A stretch of 64,000 nt of DNA. Source: Sulfurovum indicum (GTDB taxonomy: Bacteria > Campylobacterota > Campylobacteria > Campylobacterales > Sulfurovaceae). Below the pieces are notes generated by a model, which did no database searches, had not been told where the DNA came from, and worked only from the letters and a program-made list of their open reading frames with translations. The position numbers and the translations under genes are program-made. Where the stretch lies: positions 1,426,001 through 1,490,000 of the forward strand of contig NZ_CP063164.1 in the NCBI RefSeq assembly GCF_014931715.1, written 5' to 3'. Shown in pieces: positions 52,948 to 62,315 of the stretch (positions within the stretch are counted from its first letter, which is position 1; the number at the start of each line of letters is the position of its first letter).

Positions 52948-54270
52948 TTAAAACTTGTAGTTTACGATAAAGCGATACTCTTTCCAATCCAGTCCTGGAG
53001 CGAAATCTGTAGGAAAGTTTCCTCTCAGTCTTAAATTAAGTGCTTTTGTTGCCTGATACTTGATATCAAATCCTGCTTCTTTTGCCGTCCAGGATTGTCC
53101 AGGCTTATATGTATTGGTTGCACCAATATCAAAATTTACATAGTATCCTGTCGCTTTTAACTTCAAACCTGTCATATTTTCCAGATTATAGGTTGATGCC
53201 ACTTTCCATGTATCAGTACCTGCAAAGAACATATGTCTGGTGACCATACCCTGTGTAAAGGCTGGCATACCGCCCCATGGTGTTAAGACACCGCCATTCA
53301 TTGCTGATCCCGAATTATCCGAGGTTTGAGAATATGCCACATATCCACTTAGGTCACCAAAACTTGTTCCTGCTTTTACTGCCCAGTAACTGCTGTCTAC
53401 ATTACCTGCAAGCCTACCTCCTACATCACTCTCATTAATATACTGTGCTGAAAGTTTTACCGCTGATAATTTATAGTCTGCCTGAAGATATAGTGCATTG
53501 AGAATGTCATGCGCAAAGTAGTCCCATACTTGTAGTGAAAGATTATCAATCCCTTTATAGATTACGGCTCCTGCTGTCACACCACTAGTATCTGTACCCG
53601 CTCCAAGAGCGATTACTCCCATATCTGCAAACTTTCCACTAGTACCCTCTTTGAACCCAAGTCCATAACCGCTTTGTAATGAAAGTGCACCAGGGGTATA
53701 AACATTACCAAATGTTCCTACTGACTCCTTTGTCACATGTGCAAGAATGAGTGTTGTATCTGCAATGTCAGTATTACTCAAGACTGCTGCTTCAAAAAGA
53801 CTTGGAAGCATTCTTGCGTCATCTGCCCCAGCCAAAGGAGTATCAAGCCTTTGTCGACCTACTTTTAGATTTGTATTACCCATTTTATAGTTTAAATAAG
53901 CTTCACCTATAAAACCATAGCTTTCAAAGTTATCACCATATAACGAAGGATCATAACTCGCTGTGCTATAGGGATCAGAATGTATTTTTACACCTTCTGT
54001 TACATAAAATTTCGTACCAAAGCTTAAACCGTTCCATTCAGGACTGTCATATCCAATCCATCCACCAACATTCAATGAATTACGATTATTATTTATCGTA
54101 CCGGAATATGTACGATCTATATAAAAAGCTCTAAGTTGTCCAGACACTTCACCTTCTGATTCAACCACTACAGGTGTAGGTTCGGATACTTCTGGTTCTA
54201 CAGCCTTAATATCACCCCCCGCCATAATTGCTACGGATGCAGCAATTGATAAAATTACAGTCTTTTTCAT
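52948..54270 (-). CDS. OprD-like outer-membrane porin (second)
   Basis: 440 residues, signal peptide 1-17 (MAGGD site). Beta-barrel strands, KVGRQRLDTPLAGADDARMLPSLFEA in OprD fashion and a terminal EYRFIVNYKF. Two GGTAAA palindromes (54341, 54471) lie upstream, linking it to the fdh regulon. Possibly a channel for formate or another small anion (inference). Confidence 0.83.
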   Translation of the reverse strand: MKKTVILSIAASVAIMAGGDIKAVEPEVSEPTPVVVESEGEVSGQLRAFYIDRTYSGTINNNRNSLNVGGWIGYDSPEWNGLSFGTKFYVTEGVKIHSDPYSTASYDPSLYGDNFESYGFIGEAYLNYKMGNTNLKVGRQRLDTPLAGADDARMLPSLFEAAVLSNTDIADTTLILAHVTKESVGTFGNVYTPGALSLQSGYGLGFKEGTSGKFADMGVIALGAGTDTSGVTAGAVIYKGIDNLSLQVWDYFAHDILNALYLQADYKLSAVKLSAQYINESDVGGRLAGNVDSSYWAVKAGTSFGDLSGYVAYSQTSDNSGSAMNGGVLTPWGGMPAFTQGMVTRHMFFAGTDTWKVASTYNLENMTGLKLKATGYYVNFDIGATNTYKPGQSWTAKEAGFDIKYQATKALNLRLRGNFPTDFAPGLDWKEYRFIVNYKF

Positions 54271-54340
54271 TTTTTTCTCCTTGTATTAAAATAGTCTGCA
54301 CTTTTAATTATACATAAATATATAGATATACAATAAATAT

Positions 54341-54358
54341 GGTAAAAATAAATTTACC
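54341..54358. promoter_or_regulatory. GGTAAA-N6-TTTACC operator candidate
   Basis: GGTAAA-AATAAA-TTTACC, perfect arms, 71 bp before the porin start at 54270. Confidence 0.65.
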
Positions 54359-54470
54359 GTATTTTAATATGTTACCAATTGTGTCATATGGGCATATAAT
54401 ATGCATATATCGCATATTACTTGCTTTAATTTTATATTAATTTAATTTTCTATTTCAATAAATTTATATG

Positions 54471-54488
54471 GGTAAATATTTATTTACT
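54471..54488. promoter_or_regulatory. GGTAAA-N6-TTTACT operator candidate
   Basis: GGTAAA-TATTTA-TTTACT, one mismatch, 130 bp (about 12 helical turns) beyond the site at 54341. Confidence 0.55.
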
Positions 54489-54930
54489 ATTTTTTAGAAA
54501 AATTGATCGACACTTACAATGTAATACAAACCCAGAGTGAGACTATAGTATCAAGACAATATAGGGTGTCGGAGAAAGCAAATACTCCTAAAGAGAGACC
54601 ATTCATATATACAATATCTGTGGGCATATATAAAGAGAAACCGTACTTATAAAGGTTTCAGACAGAAAGAATAGTGTCTGAAATGCAATTAACCCCAATT
54701 CTGACAATAAAACTTTTTTGGGCAAGGTTATGAAGAGTATAAATCATAAATAAAACTATAGTATATTTGAGAGAAGAGCAGTATACTATCTGTTATAGCA
54801 TACTTAGGCGGGGTTATGGTTATTCACAGGCAATAGTATAAAATAGAAAATGATGTCAGACAGATATGCATATCTTTTTTTTGAAGAAAAGTCCTTAAGC
54901 ACTTTTTGGACTTATCTTCTCAGCTTCAGG

Positions 54931-55511
54931 CTATAAATGCGGTATAGCTGATACTATTGTAGAAGGTGTTTGAAACTTGAACTTATTTATGACATGCAAT
55001 GTGGAATCATTGATCATTTTTGATTGCCTGCTAATCAATTCTTCTGTATAGACAATACGGTCAGCCATTACACCGATACGATCAGCCATGATACCTATAT
55101 CATCACTCAATCGCAGGGTTGTATCCGTTAAAGTTTTCAATGTTCTCAAATAAGAGCCATTGGAATTAGTCGATGTCTTATCTACCAATAATATAACGGC
55201 ACCGGTAAGGTCCAAAGTACCCTGAGACAGTGCTTCTGCTTTGTTTAGAAATGCTTTAACCTCAACGGGCTCACTGCTTTTAAGCTCCGTAGACTTGATA
55301 AAGGACGCTAGCTCTTTTTCATAAGATTCAAGCTTGGCCTACAATTGATTAAGATAAGCATCCGATTCCAATCCTTTGATTGTCTTCTCTTTAAGAACTG
55401 TTTCCACCTCTTTTGCATCCGAGATCAGATCATTCATTTCAGAAAGATAAGTATCAGCCCCTGCAAAAGTGATAGAACACCCGAGTATTACAGATAATAG
55501 TTTTTTTTCAT
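54931..55511 (-). pseudogene. Frameshifted putative lipoprotein gene
   Basis: AAAGGAG and ATG at 55511 are followed by eight A residues, which put the frame into a stop after six codons. Skipping the shift gives KLLSVILGCSITFAGADTYL, a lipoprotein-like signal, then a coiled-coil helical protein. A TAG at 55339-55341 interrupts it again. The end (from 55215) carries near-repeats IMADRIGVMADRIVY. I do not know the family. Two independent lesions suggest decay. The poly-A tract could also be a slippage site. Confidence 0.65.
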
Positions 55512-55744
55512 AAATCTCCTTTAAATTTTTTGTTAGTATTATAACTACTGCATCACCAGATAACCGTATGATAGATAGTTAACTCTGTTATTAATAAACA
55601 AAGTCACTTTTTACTATAACACTTTTCTGCATAAAATGCACCAAATTTATGATCTCTTCCCTCTTTATACTCCTCTCCTGAATAATTTTGTAAAATATAT
55701 AAAAACTGATATAATCATTTATATTATCAATATGTGAGGCAGCT

Positions 55745-56635
55745 ATGACACTGAAGGAACTGGAGTTGTTCTATTACTTATCAGAGAATCCACATATTTC
55801 ACAACTGGCAAAACAGATCGGAATGAGCCAGTCTGCCATCTCACTGGCTATCAAGTCACTGGAAAAAAAACTCTCAGAGCCACTTTTTGACAGAGTTGGC
55901 AAAAAACTTGTATTAAATGAACGAGGGAGACTCTTTAAAGAGAAAACCCATCCATACTTTTTGGCACTTAAAGATGCAGAAAACTTTTTTCAAAAAGATA
56001 AGTTGTCAGGTATATTGCATGTTGCTTCGAGTAAAACCATCGGTGACTTTATCATGCCTCAAATCATGTTTGATTTTCTATCCTTGTATCCCAGTGTTAC
56101 AATAGAAAAAGAGATCAGAAACTCTTCAGAGATTATTCAAAAAATTTTGGATGGTACCATAGATATTGGATTTGTTGAATCAGTGTGCAACGAGCCCAGT
56201 ATAATAAAAGAGACCATAGGCTGTGATCAATTGATAGTTGTTTCAAGCAACAAAGAACTATCCAAAAAAATATTTTATATTGATCAACTATTTTCAAAAA
56301 AATGGCTTCTAAGAGAAAAAGGGTCGGGTACAAGAGAAGTTTTTTTAAACAAACTTGGAGATCTGGCAAAAGAAGTCAATATTTTTATGGAGTTTTCAGA
56401 GTTTGAGGAGGTCAAAATGCTTCTTGAAAAAAATCCGGAAGTAATTACCTGTGTTTCCAGAGTTTCTGTCAAAAAAGAGTTACAAAGAGAGGAGTTGTTT
56501 GAAGTGAAATTAAAAAACTTCATATTTGAAAGAGAACTTCACCTTGTATATCATAAAAATAAATACAAAAGTAAACTCTTTGAAGAGTTCAAAGCATTTT
56601 CAAAACAGTTTTTTGAAAATATTTTAGGGAAATAG
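55745..56635 (+). CDS. LysR-family transcriptional regulator
   Basis: 296 residues. Helix-turn-helix at 15-50 (HISQLAKQIGMSQSAISLAIKSLEKKL), then the two-lobed effector domain with SSKTIGDFIMP and EKEIRNSSEII. Divergent from the decayed lipoprotein gene. Targets and ligand unknown. Confidence 0.9.
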   Translation: MTLKELELFYYLSENPHISQLAKQIGMSQSAISLAIKSLEKKLSEPLFDRVGKKLVLNERGRLFKEKTHPYFLALKDAENFFQKDKLSGILHVASSKTIGDFIMPQIMFDFLSLYPSVTIEKEIRNSSEIIQKILDGTIDIGFVESVCNEPSIIKETIGCDQLIVVSSNKELSKKIFYIDQLFSKKWLLREKGSGTREVFLNKLGDLAKEVNIFMEFSEFEEVKMLLEKNPEVITCVSRVSVKKELQREELFEVKLKNFIFERELHLVYHKNKYKSKLFEEFKAFSKQFFENILGK

Positions 56636-56731
56636 TCGACCAATATAATTACCTGAATCCCATACTCTCTTTTCATTTTCATTTCATTTTCATTATTCAT
56701 AATAAAGGAAAACCCTACAAGGATTCTTATT

Positions 56732-56881
56732 ATGAAAGAGAGATATCTTCTCTTACACTTGACTATTTTACTGTTTTTATCGACCAATTCACCTCATCGA
56801 GCACTTCAACGAATAAGCTGCGAGAAAGAAGCAAAAGAAGGATACGAGAAGAGTTTTAAGCATAACAGGAAACAGAAATGA
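56732..56881 (+). CDS. 49-residue protein coupled to the efflux operon
   Basis: The frame starts with AAGGA 8 nt before the ATG and ends with TGA overlapping the start of the TolC-like gene by 4 bp (ATGA). The N-terminal half is hydrophobic (YLLLHLTILLFLSTNS); the rest is strongly basic (CEKEAKEGYEKSFKHNRKQK). No family recognised. Overlap and ribosome site argue it is translated and couples to the downstream gene. It could be a small membrane protein or a leader. Confidence 0.55.
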   Translation: MKERYLLLHLTILLFLSTNSPHRALQRISCEKEAKEGYEKSFKHNRKQK

Positions 56882-58077
56882 CAGGTAAGTTTTTTTTCCT
56901 GGTATCTGTATTACTAACCCTGACAAATGCCGATAACAGTATTATCCCCTTCTACAAAGAAGCCCTCAAAACACTCTCTTATCAAAATATATATATCCTG
57001 CAGCAAAAGTCCAGAACATTAAGTATAGAGGCAAAAAAGAAACAACAGTATCTCAATCTTGATACAGGGATCATGTACGGTTCAACCAGTGCAAAGCTTT
57101 TGAACCATCACTTCAACAATACAGATATAGGTATAACAGATACTATTGATCTTTTTGGGAAAAGTGTAGAAGAGATTCGCCTGATACAGCTTCAGATGAA
57201 AGAGGACAGACTCCTGTTACAGGTGCAAAAAGAGAAACTATTTCTCTCCCTGCTCAGCATGATCACTGCCTACAGAGCCAGTGAAGAAAAACTGCATATC
57301 TACAGAAAGCTCTATCAGACACAATATACTCTGCTTAATGCTGTAAGATCTGCTGTCAAAGCAGGTGATATGAGTATGATTGAACTTACCAGACTGGAAA
57401 ATACTATCGCTTTGGCAAAATCCCAAATGGATCAGGAGAAAGAAACTGTGACTGTCATGAAAGAACAACTGAAACTTTTCAGCCCCCATCATACTATACC
57501 CCGGCCTGTTTCTTCCACACTCCATAGCAGTCTCCATCGTTTTATTGCCAATAGCCCGCAACTCAAGCTCAATGATAACCGGGCAAAGCAGAGCTTACAA
57601 AAAATAAAGCGCCTTGAACAGAGCTGGATACCTGATGCCGTCATCAGTGCCAATCAGCAATTTAACGATGACCCTACCGCCTATGGTAACAACTATACTT
57701 TGAGTATGGGGCTAAATATGCACTTTGACGGAAGTATATCTTCTATTGTAGAGAAGCAAAAAGTCGAAGCACTGAAAATAAAGAGTCAGAAAAAATCTTT
57801 GGAGATAGAGAGAAAAATACAGTATATAACATGGAAAAACCAATATGAAACAGCCAAAAAGTCATTTACTTCACTCTCAAAAACCCTCAAAGAAGCCAAT
57901 ATTACATTAAAAAATATGCGGACTGCCTACCTTAAACACTATATTGACCTCAATACTTATCTGCAGACCATCGAAGGAAGCCTTGCTGTTCATGAGGCAC
58001 AGATAAATGCCAAATACAAAATGATACGTAATGCTCTGATTTTAAATACGCTTTCGAATGGAGTTATTTATGAGTAG
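56878..58077 (+). CDS. TolC-like outer-membrane efflux protein
   Basis: 399 residues, signal peptide 1-17. Two long helical hairpins with repeats in residues 90-200 and 290-390, as in TolC/OprM/CusC. It forms the exit channel for the RND pump encoded downstream. AGGAAACAGAA precedes the ATG. Its stop overlaps the adaptor start by 8 nt. Confidence 0.82.
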   Translation: MTGKFFFLVSVLLTLTNADNSIIPFYKEALKTLSYQNIYILQQKSRTLSIEAKKKQQYLNLDTGIMYGSTSAKLLNHHFNNTDIGITDTIDLFGKSVEEIRLIQLQMKEDRLLLQVQKEKLFLSLLSMITAYRASEEKLHIYRKLYQTQYTLLNAVRSAVKAGDMSMIELTRLENTIALAKSQMDQEKETVTVMKEQLKLFSPHHTIPRPVSSTLHSSLHRFIANSPQLKLNDNRAKQSLQKIKRLEQSWIPDAVISANQQFNDDPTAYGNNYTLSMGLNMHFDGSISSIVEKQKVEALKIKSQKKSLEIERKIQYITWKNQYETAKKSFTSLSKTLKEANITLKNMRTAYLKHYIDLNTYLQTIEGSLAVHEAQINAKYKMIRNALILNTLSNGVIYE

Positions 58078-59134
58078 GCATTTTTTTTTGATCTTGAGTT
58101 TTTTACTGCTTTTTAGCTCTTCTCTTTTCTCTTTCTTTGAGGATAATGGTAAAGAGATAGCAAAAACACTTCAGTATCCCAAACAGAAACATTATGTGAA
58201 GGTAAGTGTCATCAATCCGAAACTTGCAAATATACCTATAAGTCAAACCGTAACCGGTATTACAGAGCTACATCGGAAGATCACGGTCAACACACTATCA
58301 GAAGGTATTCTGCATGTAAAAAGTTTTAATGGGCAATTGATTAAAAAAGATGATATTATCGCAACTGTCAGTAACGCCCAACGAAAGAATACCATTACCA
58401 TGCTAAAGTCAAATATCGGGCTTTTACACAAACAGGTTTTGGCTCAAAAAAGTAAATTTAAAAGTGCTAAAGAGATGATGCAACTCGGTATCCTCTCAAA
58501 AAACCGGCTTTTGGATCAACAAAATCTTTTGGAGGAAACAAACATTGCCCTCAATAAGGCAAAAAGAGAACTGGGTAAACTGGAACTTCAAGAGAGTTCT
58601 TCCCTTGTAAAAGCACCGGTAGATGGATATGTTGACTCCCTGATTCCGGACGGAAGTTATGTTGCCTATGGACAAACTCTTTGCAGGATCATAGATACCC
58701 ATGTACAAATACGGCTTTTTGTCCCACCTTTGTTTGCAAAAGAGCTCTATATCGGTCAAAAAGTAAAACTAAAAGAGCAAGGAAGTGTAACTGATGCCAA
58801 AATTGTAGCCATACTGCCTCAAAGCAGTGACAATCTGCTGAATGTCATAGCTCTTCCTTCACAAACTCTACCGATTGGGATGCATATAGAAGCCCAGATA
58901 CAAACGGCTCAGACCAGAGGCTGGATTGTTCCCAAAGATGCTGTTGTCATAGTACAAAACCATCCGGCAGTATATATCATAAAAAAGAACAAAGCTACAC
59001 TTCACTTTATTACTGTAGAAAAAGATATGATAGACAAAGTTCTGCTCACAGATCATCTGCAGGCAGAAGACCATATTGTTTTTAAAAATGCCTATATGCT
59101 TCATGACGGAGCCATCGTAGAGGTTCTGAAATGA
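58070..59134 (+). CDS. RND efflux periplasmic adaptor
   Basis: 354 residues from the ATG at 58070 (GGAG upstream); the ATG at 58058 is less likely. Signal peptide about 1-22, lipoyl-like halves (INTLSEGILHVKSFNGQLIKKDDIIATV and LVKAPVDGYVDSLIPDGSYV) flanking a coiled-coil hairpin (110-165). It joins the RND pump to the TolC-like channel. Ends in an ATGA overlap with the pump gene. Confidence 0.88.
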   Translation: MSRHFFLILSFLLLFSSSLFSFFEDNGKEIAKTLQYPKQKHYVKVSVINPKLANIPISQTVTGITELHRKITVNTLSEGILHVKSFNGQLIKKDDIIATVSNAQRKNTITMLKSNIGLLHKQVLAQKSKFKSAKEMMQLGILSKNRLLDQQNLLEETNIALNKAKRELGKLELQESSSLVKAPVDGYVDSLIPDGSYVAYGQTLCRIIDTHVQIRLFVPPLFAKELYIGQKVKLKEQGSVTDAKIVAILPQSSDNLLNVIALPSQTLPIGMHIEAQIQTAQTRGWIVPKDAVVIVQNHPAVYIIKKNKATLHFITVEKDMIDKVLLTDHLQAEDHIVFKNAYMLHDGAIVEVLK

Positions 59135-62100
59135 AAGATCAGAAAGGTTTTTTTCTCTATGTTCTAAAAAATAAATTAGCAATTTTTATCGTTGTTTTTT
59201 TACTGGCTGCTGTCGGATATAAACTATCGTTTTCTATTCCAAAAGGTGTTTTTCCAAATGTCTTTTTTCCCCGTATTGAGGTAAGTATTGAGAATGGCTA
59301 TGCACCTATAGAACAGATGCTTTTTTCCATAACGAAACCTAGTGAAGAGGCTCTTAAAACTGTACAGGATGTAGAAAAGATAGTCTCTTCTACCTCTATT
59401 GGCTCTACAGACATCAGTCTCTATTTCAACTGGAATGTAGACCCCTATTTGGCATACCAACTCGTTCAGGCACGTATAGCAGATATCAAAAATCAAATCC
59501 CTGCCTCCGCTTCCATCACCATTCGTCAGGCTACTCCGAGTATATATCCTGTCTCTATCTATGCTATTGGTTCCAACTCCTTGTCTCGCGCAAAACTTAC
59601 AGAGAAGCTTTACTATGAACTTAAACCTGTACTTCTTTCCATTCCCGGAGTATACGATATAGAGATAAAAGCACCGGCATGGAGTGAATATAAGCTACTG
59701 CTCAATGCCAAAAAAGTAAGAGCTTACGGGTTGGATCTACAGAAGATCATCAACCAGCTCAAAGCCCAGAATATGATCAGGTTTATGGGGCTTATAGAAG
59801 ACTACCATAAACAGTATGTTCTTTCTCTCTACCAAAAAAGTGAAGATGCTTCAAAGTTATTGGATATTGATATCGCACTGCCAGATAATAAGTCCGTAAA
59901 GATAGGGGATATCGCGTTACTCATAGAAAGGGAAAATCCTGTCAAAGCCACAAGTGCTGCTACAGGATTTAAAAATGCTGTTGTTTTCAACCTCTTAAGA
60001 CAACCCAATGCCAATGCCATCGATGTCGCAAAAAAGTTTAATGAAAAATTAAAGGAACTGGCACCTGCACTTCAAAAAGAAAATATCCAAATCGTTAACT
60101 ACTATGACGGTACCGATTTTATCAAAGAAGCAGTCAACAGCGTAAGGGATGCTATCATTCTCGGTGGCATTATCGCTGTTTTGGTAATATTTTTCTTTTT
60201 GAGGCAAGTAACACTTTCACTGATCTCTTTACTTGTCATTCCTGTTACATTTCTTATTACCATGGTAGGTATGAAGCTTGGAGGTATTGATTTCAATATC
60301 TTTTCACTTGGAGGTATGGCTGCGGCACTTGGCGGTTTGATAGATCAGATGATCATCGTAATTGAAAACATTGAAAGACACTTTAAAAAAGGGGTTTCCA
60401 AACAAGAAGCCGTGATCCGAGGTGCCAGAGAGATCTTGCCTATCATGGCAACAGCAACACTGCTTGCTACATTGATATTTGTACCCCTTTTAATGGTAAG
60501 CGGTGTCGTAGGACTCTTTTTTAAGCAGCTGGCTTTTGTACTGGTAATCACCTATGTGATTTCTCAGATAATCGCTGTTTTCCTTACACCTATCATTGCC
60601 TTTGTAGCACTTCCGAATGAACCAAAAAAAAGAAAAGATTTTATGGAGCCTATAGTAGAGAAATACAAACGCTTTTTGACAAAGATGATGAACCATGCCT
60701 GGATATCTTTACCTATCTTACTCTCTGCCTTTGCTTTGAGTTTTTTTCTTTACAAAACCATTCCTTCTACTTTTCTGCCTAAATGGGATGAAGGAAATAT
60801 CGTTGTAGATATAGTCCTGCCTCCTGGAACTTCACTGAAACAGAGCAGAGATGAGTTTATGTCCGTAGGCAGGATCCTTGATAATACTCCTGAAGTCAAA
60901 GGATGGACACTCCGTATCGGAACCTCTTTAGGGCAAGTCTCTACACAATCCAATCAGGGAGACTTTTTAGTTACACTCAAAAAGAAACGAAGCAGAAGTG
61001 CTTTTGAAGTAATCGAAAAGCTACGTCACGAGATAGAGACAGCTGTACCAAACATGGAAGAACTTGGACTTTCCCAGGTCCTTGAGGACAGACTTGGAGA
61101 CATTATGGGTGCAGATGCACCTATATCGATACATCTTTTTGGCCCCAACCCTGATGATCTGATACAACACGGGTATCGTCTTAAAAAGATGCTTAAATCT
61201 ATCAAAGATATAGAAGAAGTCAATGTCCTTACTTCGTATGCTTCACCTGCCATCAATGTACGACTTAAAAATAATGCCTATGCATTATATGGTATTGATG
61301 AACAGACGCTGTCCACACAGATTAGAACTATGTATTATGGCAGTGTGGTAGCATCTGTAGCACAGGGGGAAAAACTTATAGATATTCGTCTCTTTATGGA
61401 ACGCCCAAGGGTTGATCCTATTGACTATCTTAAAAAAGAGTTATCTGTTTTTTCACCCAAACTCAATAAAAACATACCGTTAAGTTATGTTGCTACAATC
61501 ACCTATAAAAGCAAAGTAGCTGAGATTACACACTACAACCTCTCTCCTGTCTGTATCCTTGGGATTAGATTTTCAGGCAATAATATGTCCGCTGTAGTCA
61601 GTCACATCAAAGACACCCTTGTTTCAGCCAAACTGCCAAACAATATTACCGCAGATATCAGCGGTTTCTATAAAGAGCAACAGCAATCGTTTAAAGAGAT
61701 GGGATATGTTATTTTATTTGCTGTTATCATTATTTTCACCGGTTTGCTTTTTAATTTCAGCTCCATTCGTATTTCATTTTCCATACTTATAGCACTTTTA
61801 ATGACATTGACAGGCGTTTTCCTTGCACTGAAACTTACCGGAAAACCTCTGGATATTACTGCATTTATGGGTATGCTCATAGTACTTAGTATTGTAATCA
61901 ACAATAATGTACTGATTTATGATTTCTATCATATGAACGTAACCGGTAATAGCAATGAGAAAAAACGCATAGTCGATGCCATTGCTGTGAGAATGCGTCC
62001 TGTCCTGATGACCATGTTTTCAAATGCCTTTGCCCTGCTGCCTATCGCATTGGCAATAGGCAGCGGTACACAGATCATTCAGGATATGGCAATCGCGATC

Positions 62101-62208
62101 ATGGGTGGACTCTTTTTTGCTATTGGCGTAAATCTGTTTGTAATACCGTTGTTTTTTTATTGGCTATACAAATTACAGGACAAAAGCTTGATAGCCTCCA
62201 AAAAATAA
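59131..62208 (+). CDS. RND-family inner-membrane efflux pump
   Basis: 1025 residues with the 12-TM RND layout: TM1 near 15-32, TM2-6 at about 335-490, TM7 near 527, TM8-12 at about 870-1020. Large periplasmic loops lie between. FSLGGMAAALGGLIDQMIIVIENIERH corresponds to the TM4 proton-relay region, but with GG..DQ rather than the DD of AcrB. Substrates are not readable; hydrophobic drugs or metals are possible. Confidence 0.9.
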   Translation: MKDQKGFFLYVLKNKLAIFIVVFLLAAVGYKLSFSIPKGVFPNVFFPRIEVSIENGYAPIEQMLFSITKPSEEALKTVQDVEKIVSSTSIGSTDISLYFNWNVDPYLAYQLVQARIADIKNQIPASASITIRQATPSIYPVSIYAIGSNSLSRAKLTEKLYYELKPVLLSIPGVYDIEIKAPAWSEYKLLLNAKKVRAYGLDLQKIINQLKAQNMIRFMGLIEDYHKQYVLSLYQKSEDASKLLDIDIALPDNKSVKIGDIALLIERENPVKATSAATGFKNAVVFNLLRQPNANAIDVAKKFNEKLKELAPALQKENIQIVNYYDGTDFIKEAVNSVRDAIILGGIIAVLVIFFFLRQVTLSLISLLVIPVTFLITMVGMKLGGIDFNIFSLGGMAAALGGLIDQMIIVIENIERHFKKGVSKQEAVIRGAREILPIMATATLLATLIFVPLLMVSGVVGLFFKQLAFVLVITYVISQIIAVFLTPIIAFVALPNEPKKRKDFMEPIVEKYKRFLTKMMNHAWISLPILLSAFALSFFLYKTIPSTFLPKWDEGNIVVDIVLPPGTSLKQSRDEFMSVGRILDNTPEVKGWTLRIGTSLGQVSTQSNQGDFLVTLKKKRSRSAFEVIEKLRHEIETAVPNMEELGLSQVLEDRLGDIMGADAPISIHLFGPNPDDLIQHGYRLKKMLKSIKDIEEVNVLTSYASPAINVRLKNNAYALYGIDEQTLSTQIRTMYYGSVVASVAQGEKLIDIRLFMERPRVDPIDYLKKELSVFSPKLNKNIPLSYVATITYKSKVAEITHYNLSPVCILGIRFSGNNMSAVVSHIKDTLVSAKLPNNITADISGFYKEQQQSFKEMGYVILFAVIIIFTGLLFNFSSIRISFSILIALLMTLTGVFLALKLTGKPLDITAFMGMLIVLSIVINNNVLIYDFYHMNVTGNSNEKKRIVDAIAVRMRPVLMTMFSNAFALLPIALAIGSGTQIIQDMAIAIMGGLFFAIGVNLFVIPLFFYWLYKLQDKSLIASKK

Positions 62209-62315
62209 AAATAGACAGTTTTGATTCTTTTCAGATCGTCTATTCTGTAATAGGTACAGCCAGTGGAGGAAAAACATATATTATTGAGCAACAATATACT
62301 CTTTTTCCTTACAGC

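Larger units (their letters stand above)
54271..54930. promoter_or_regulatory. Long upstream region of the OprD-like porin
   Basis: Carries the two palindromes listed separately. Also a perfect 9-bp inverted repeat TTTCAGACA/TGTCTGAAA at 54656-54683 with a 10-nt loop. No ORF is convincing; the DNA is AT-rich. Confidence 0.55.
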
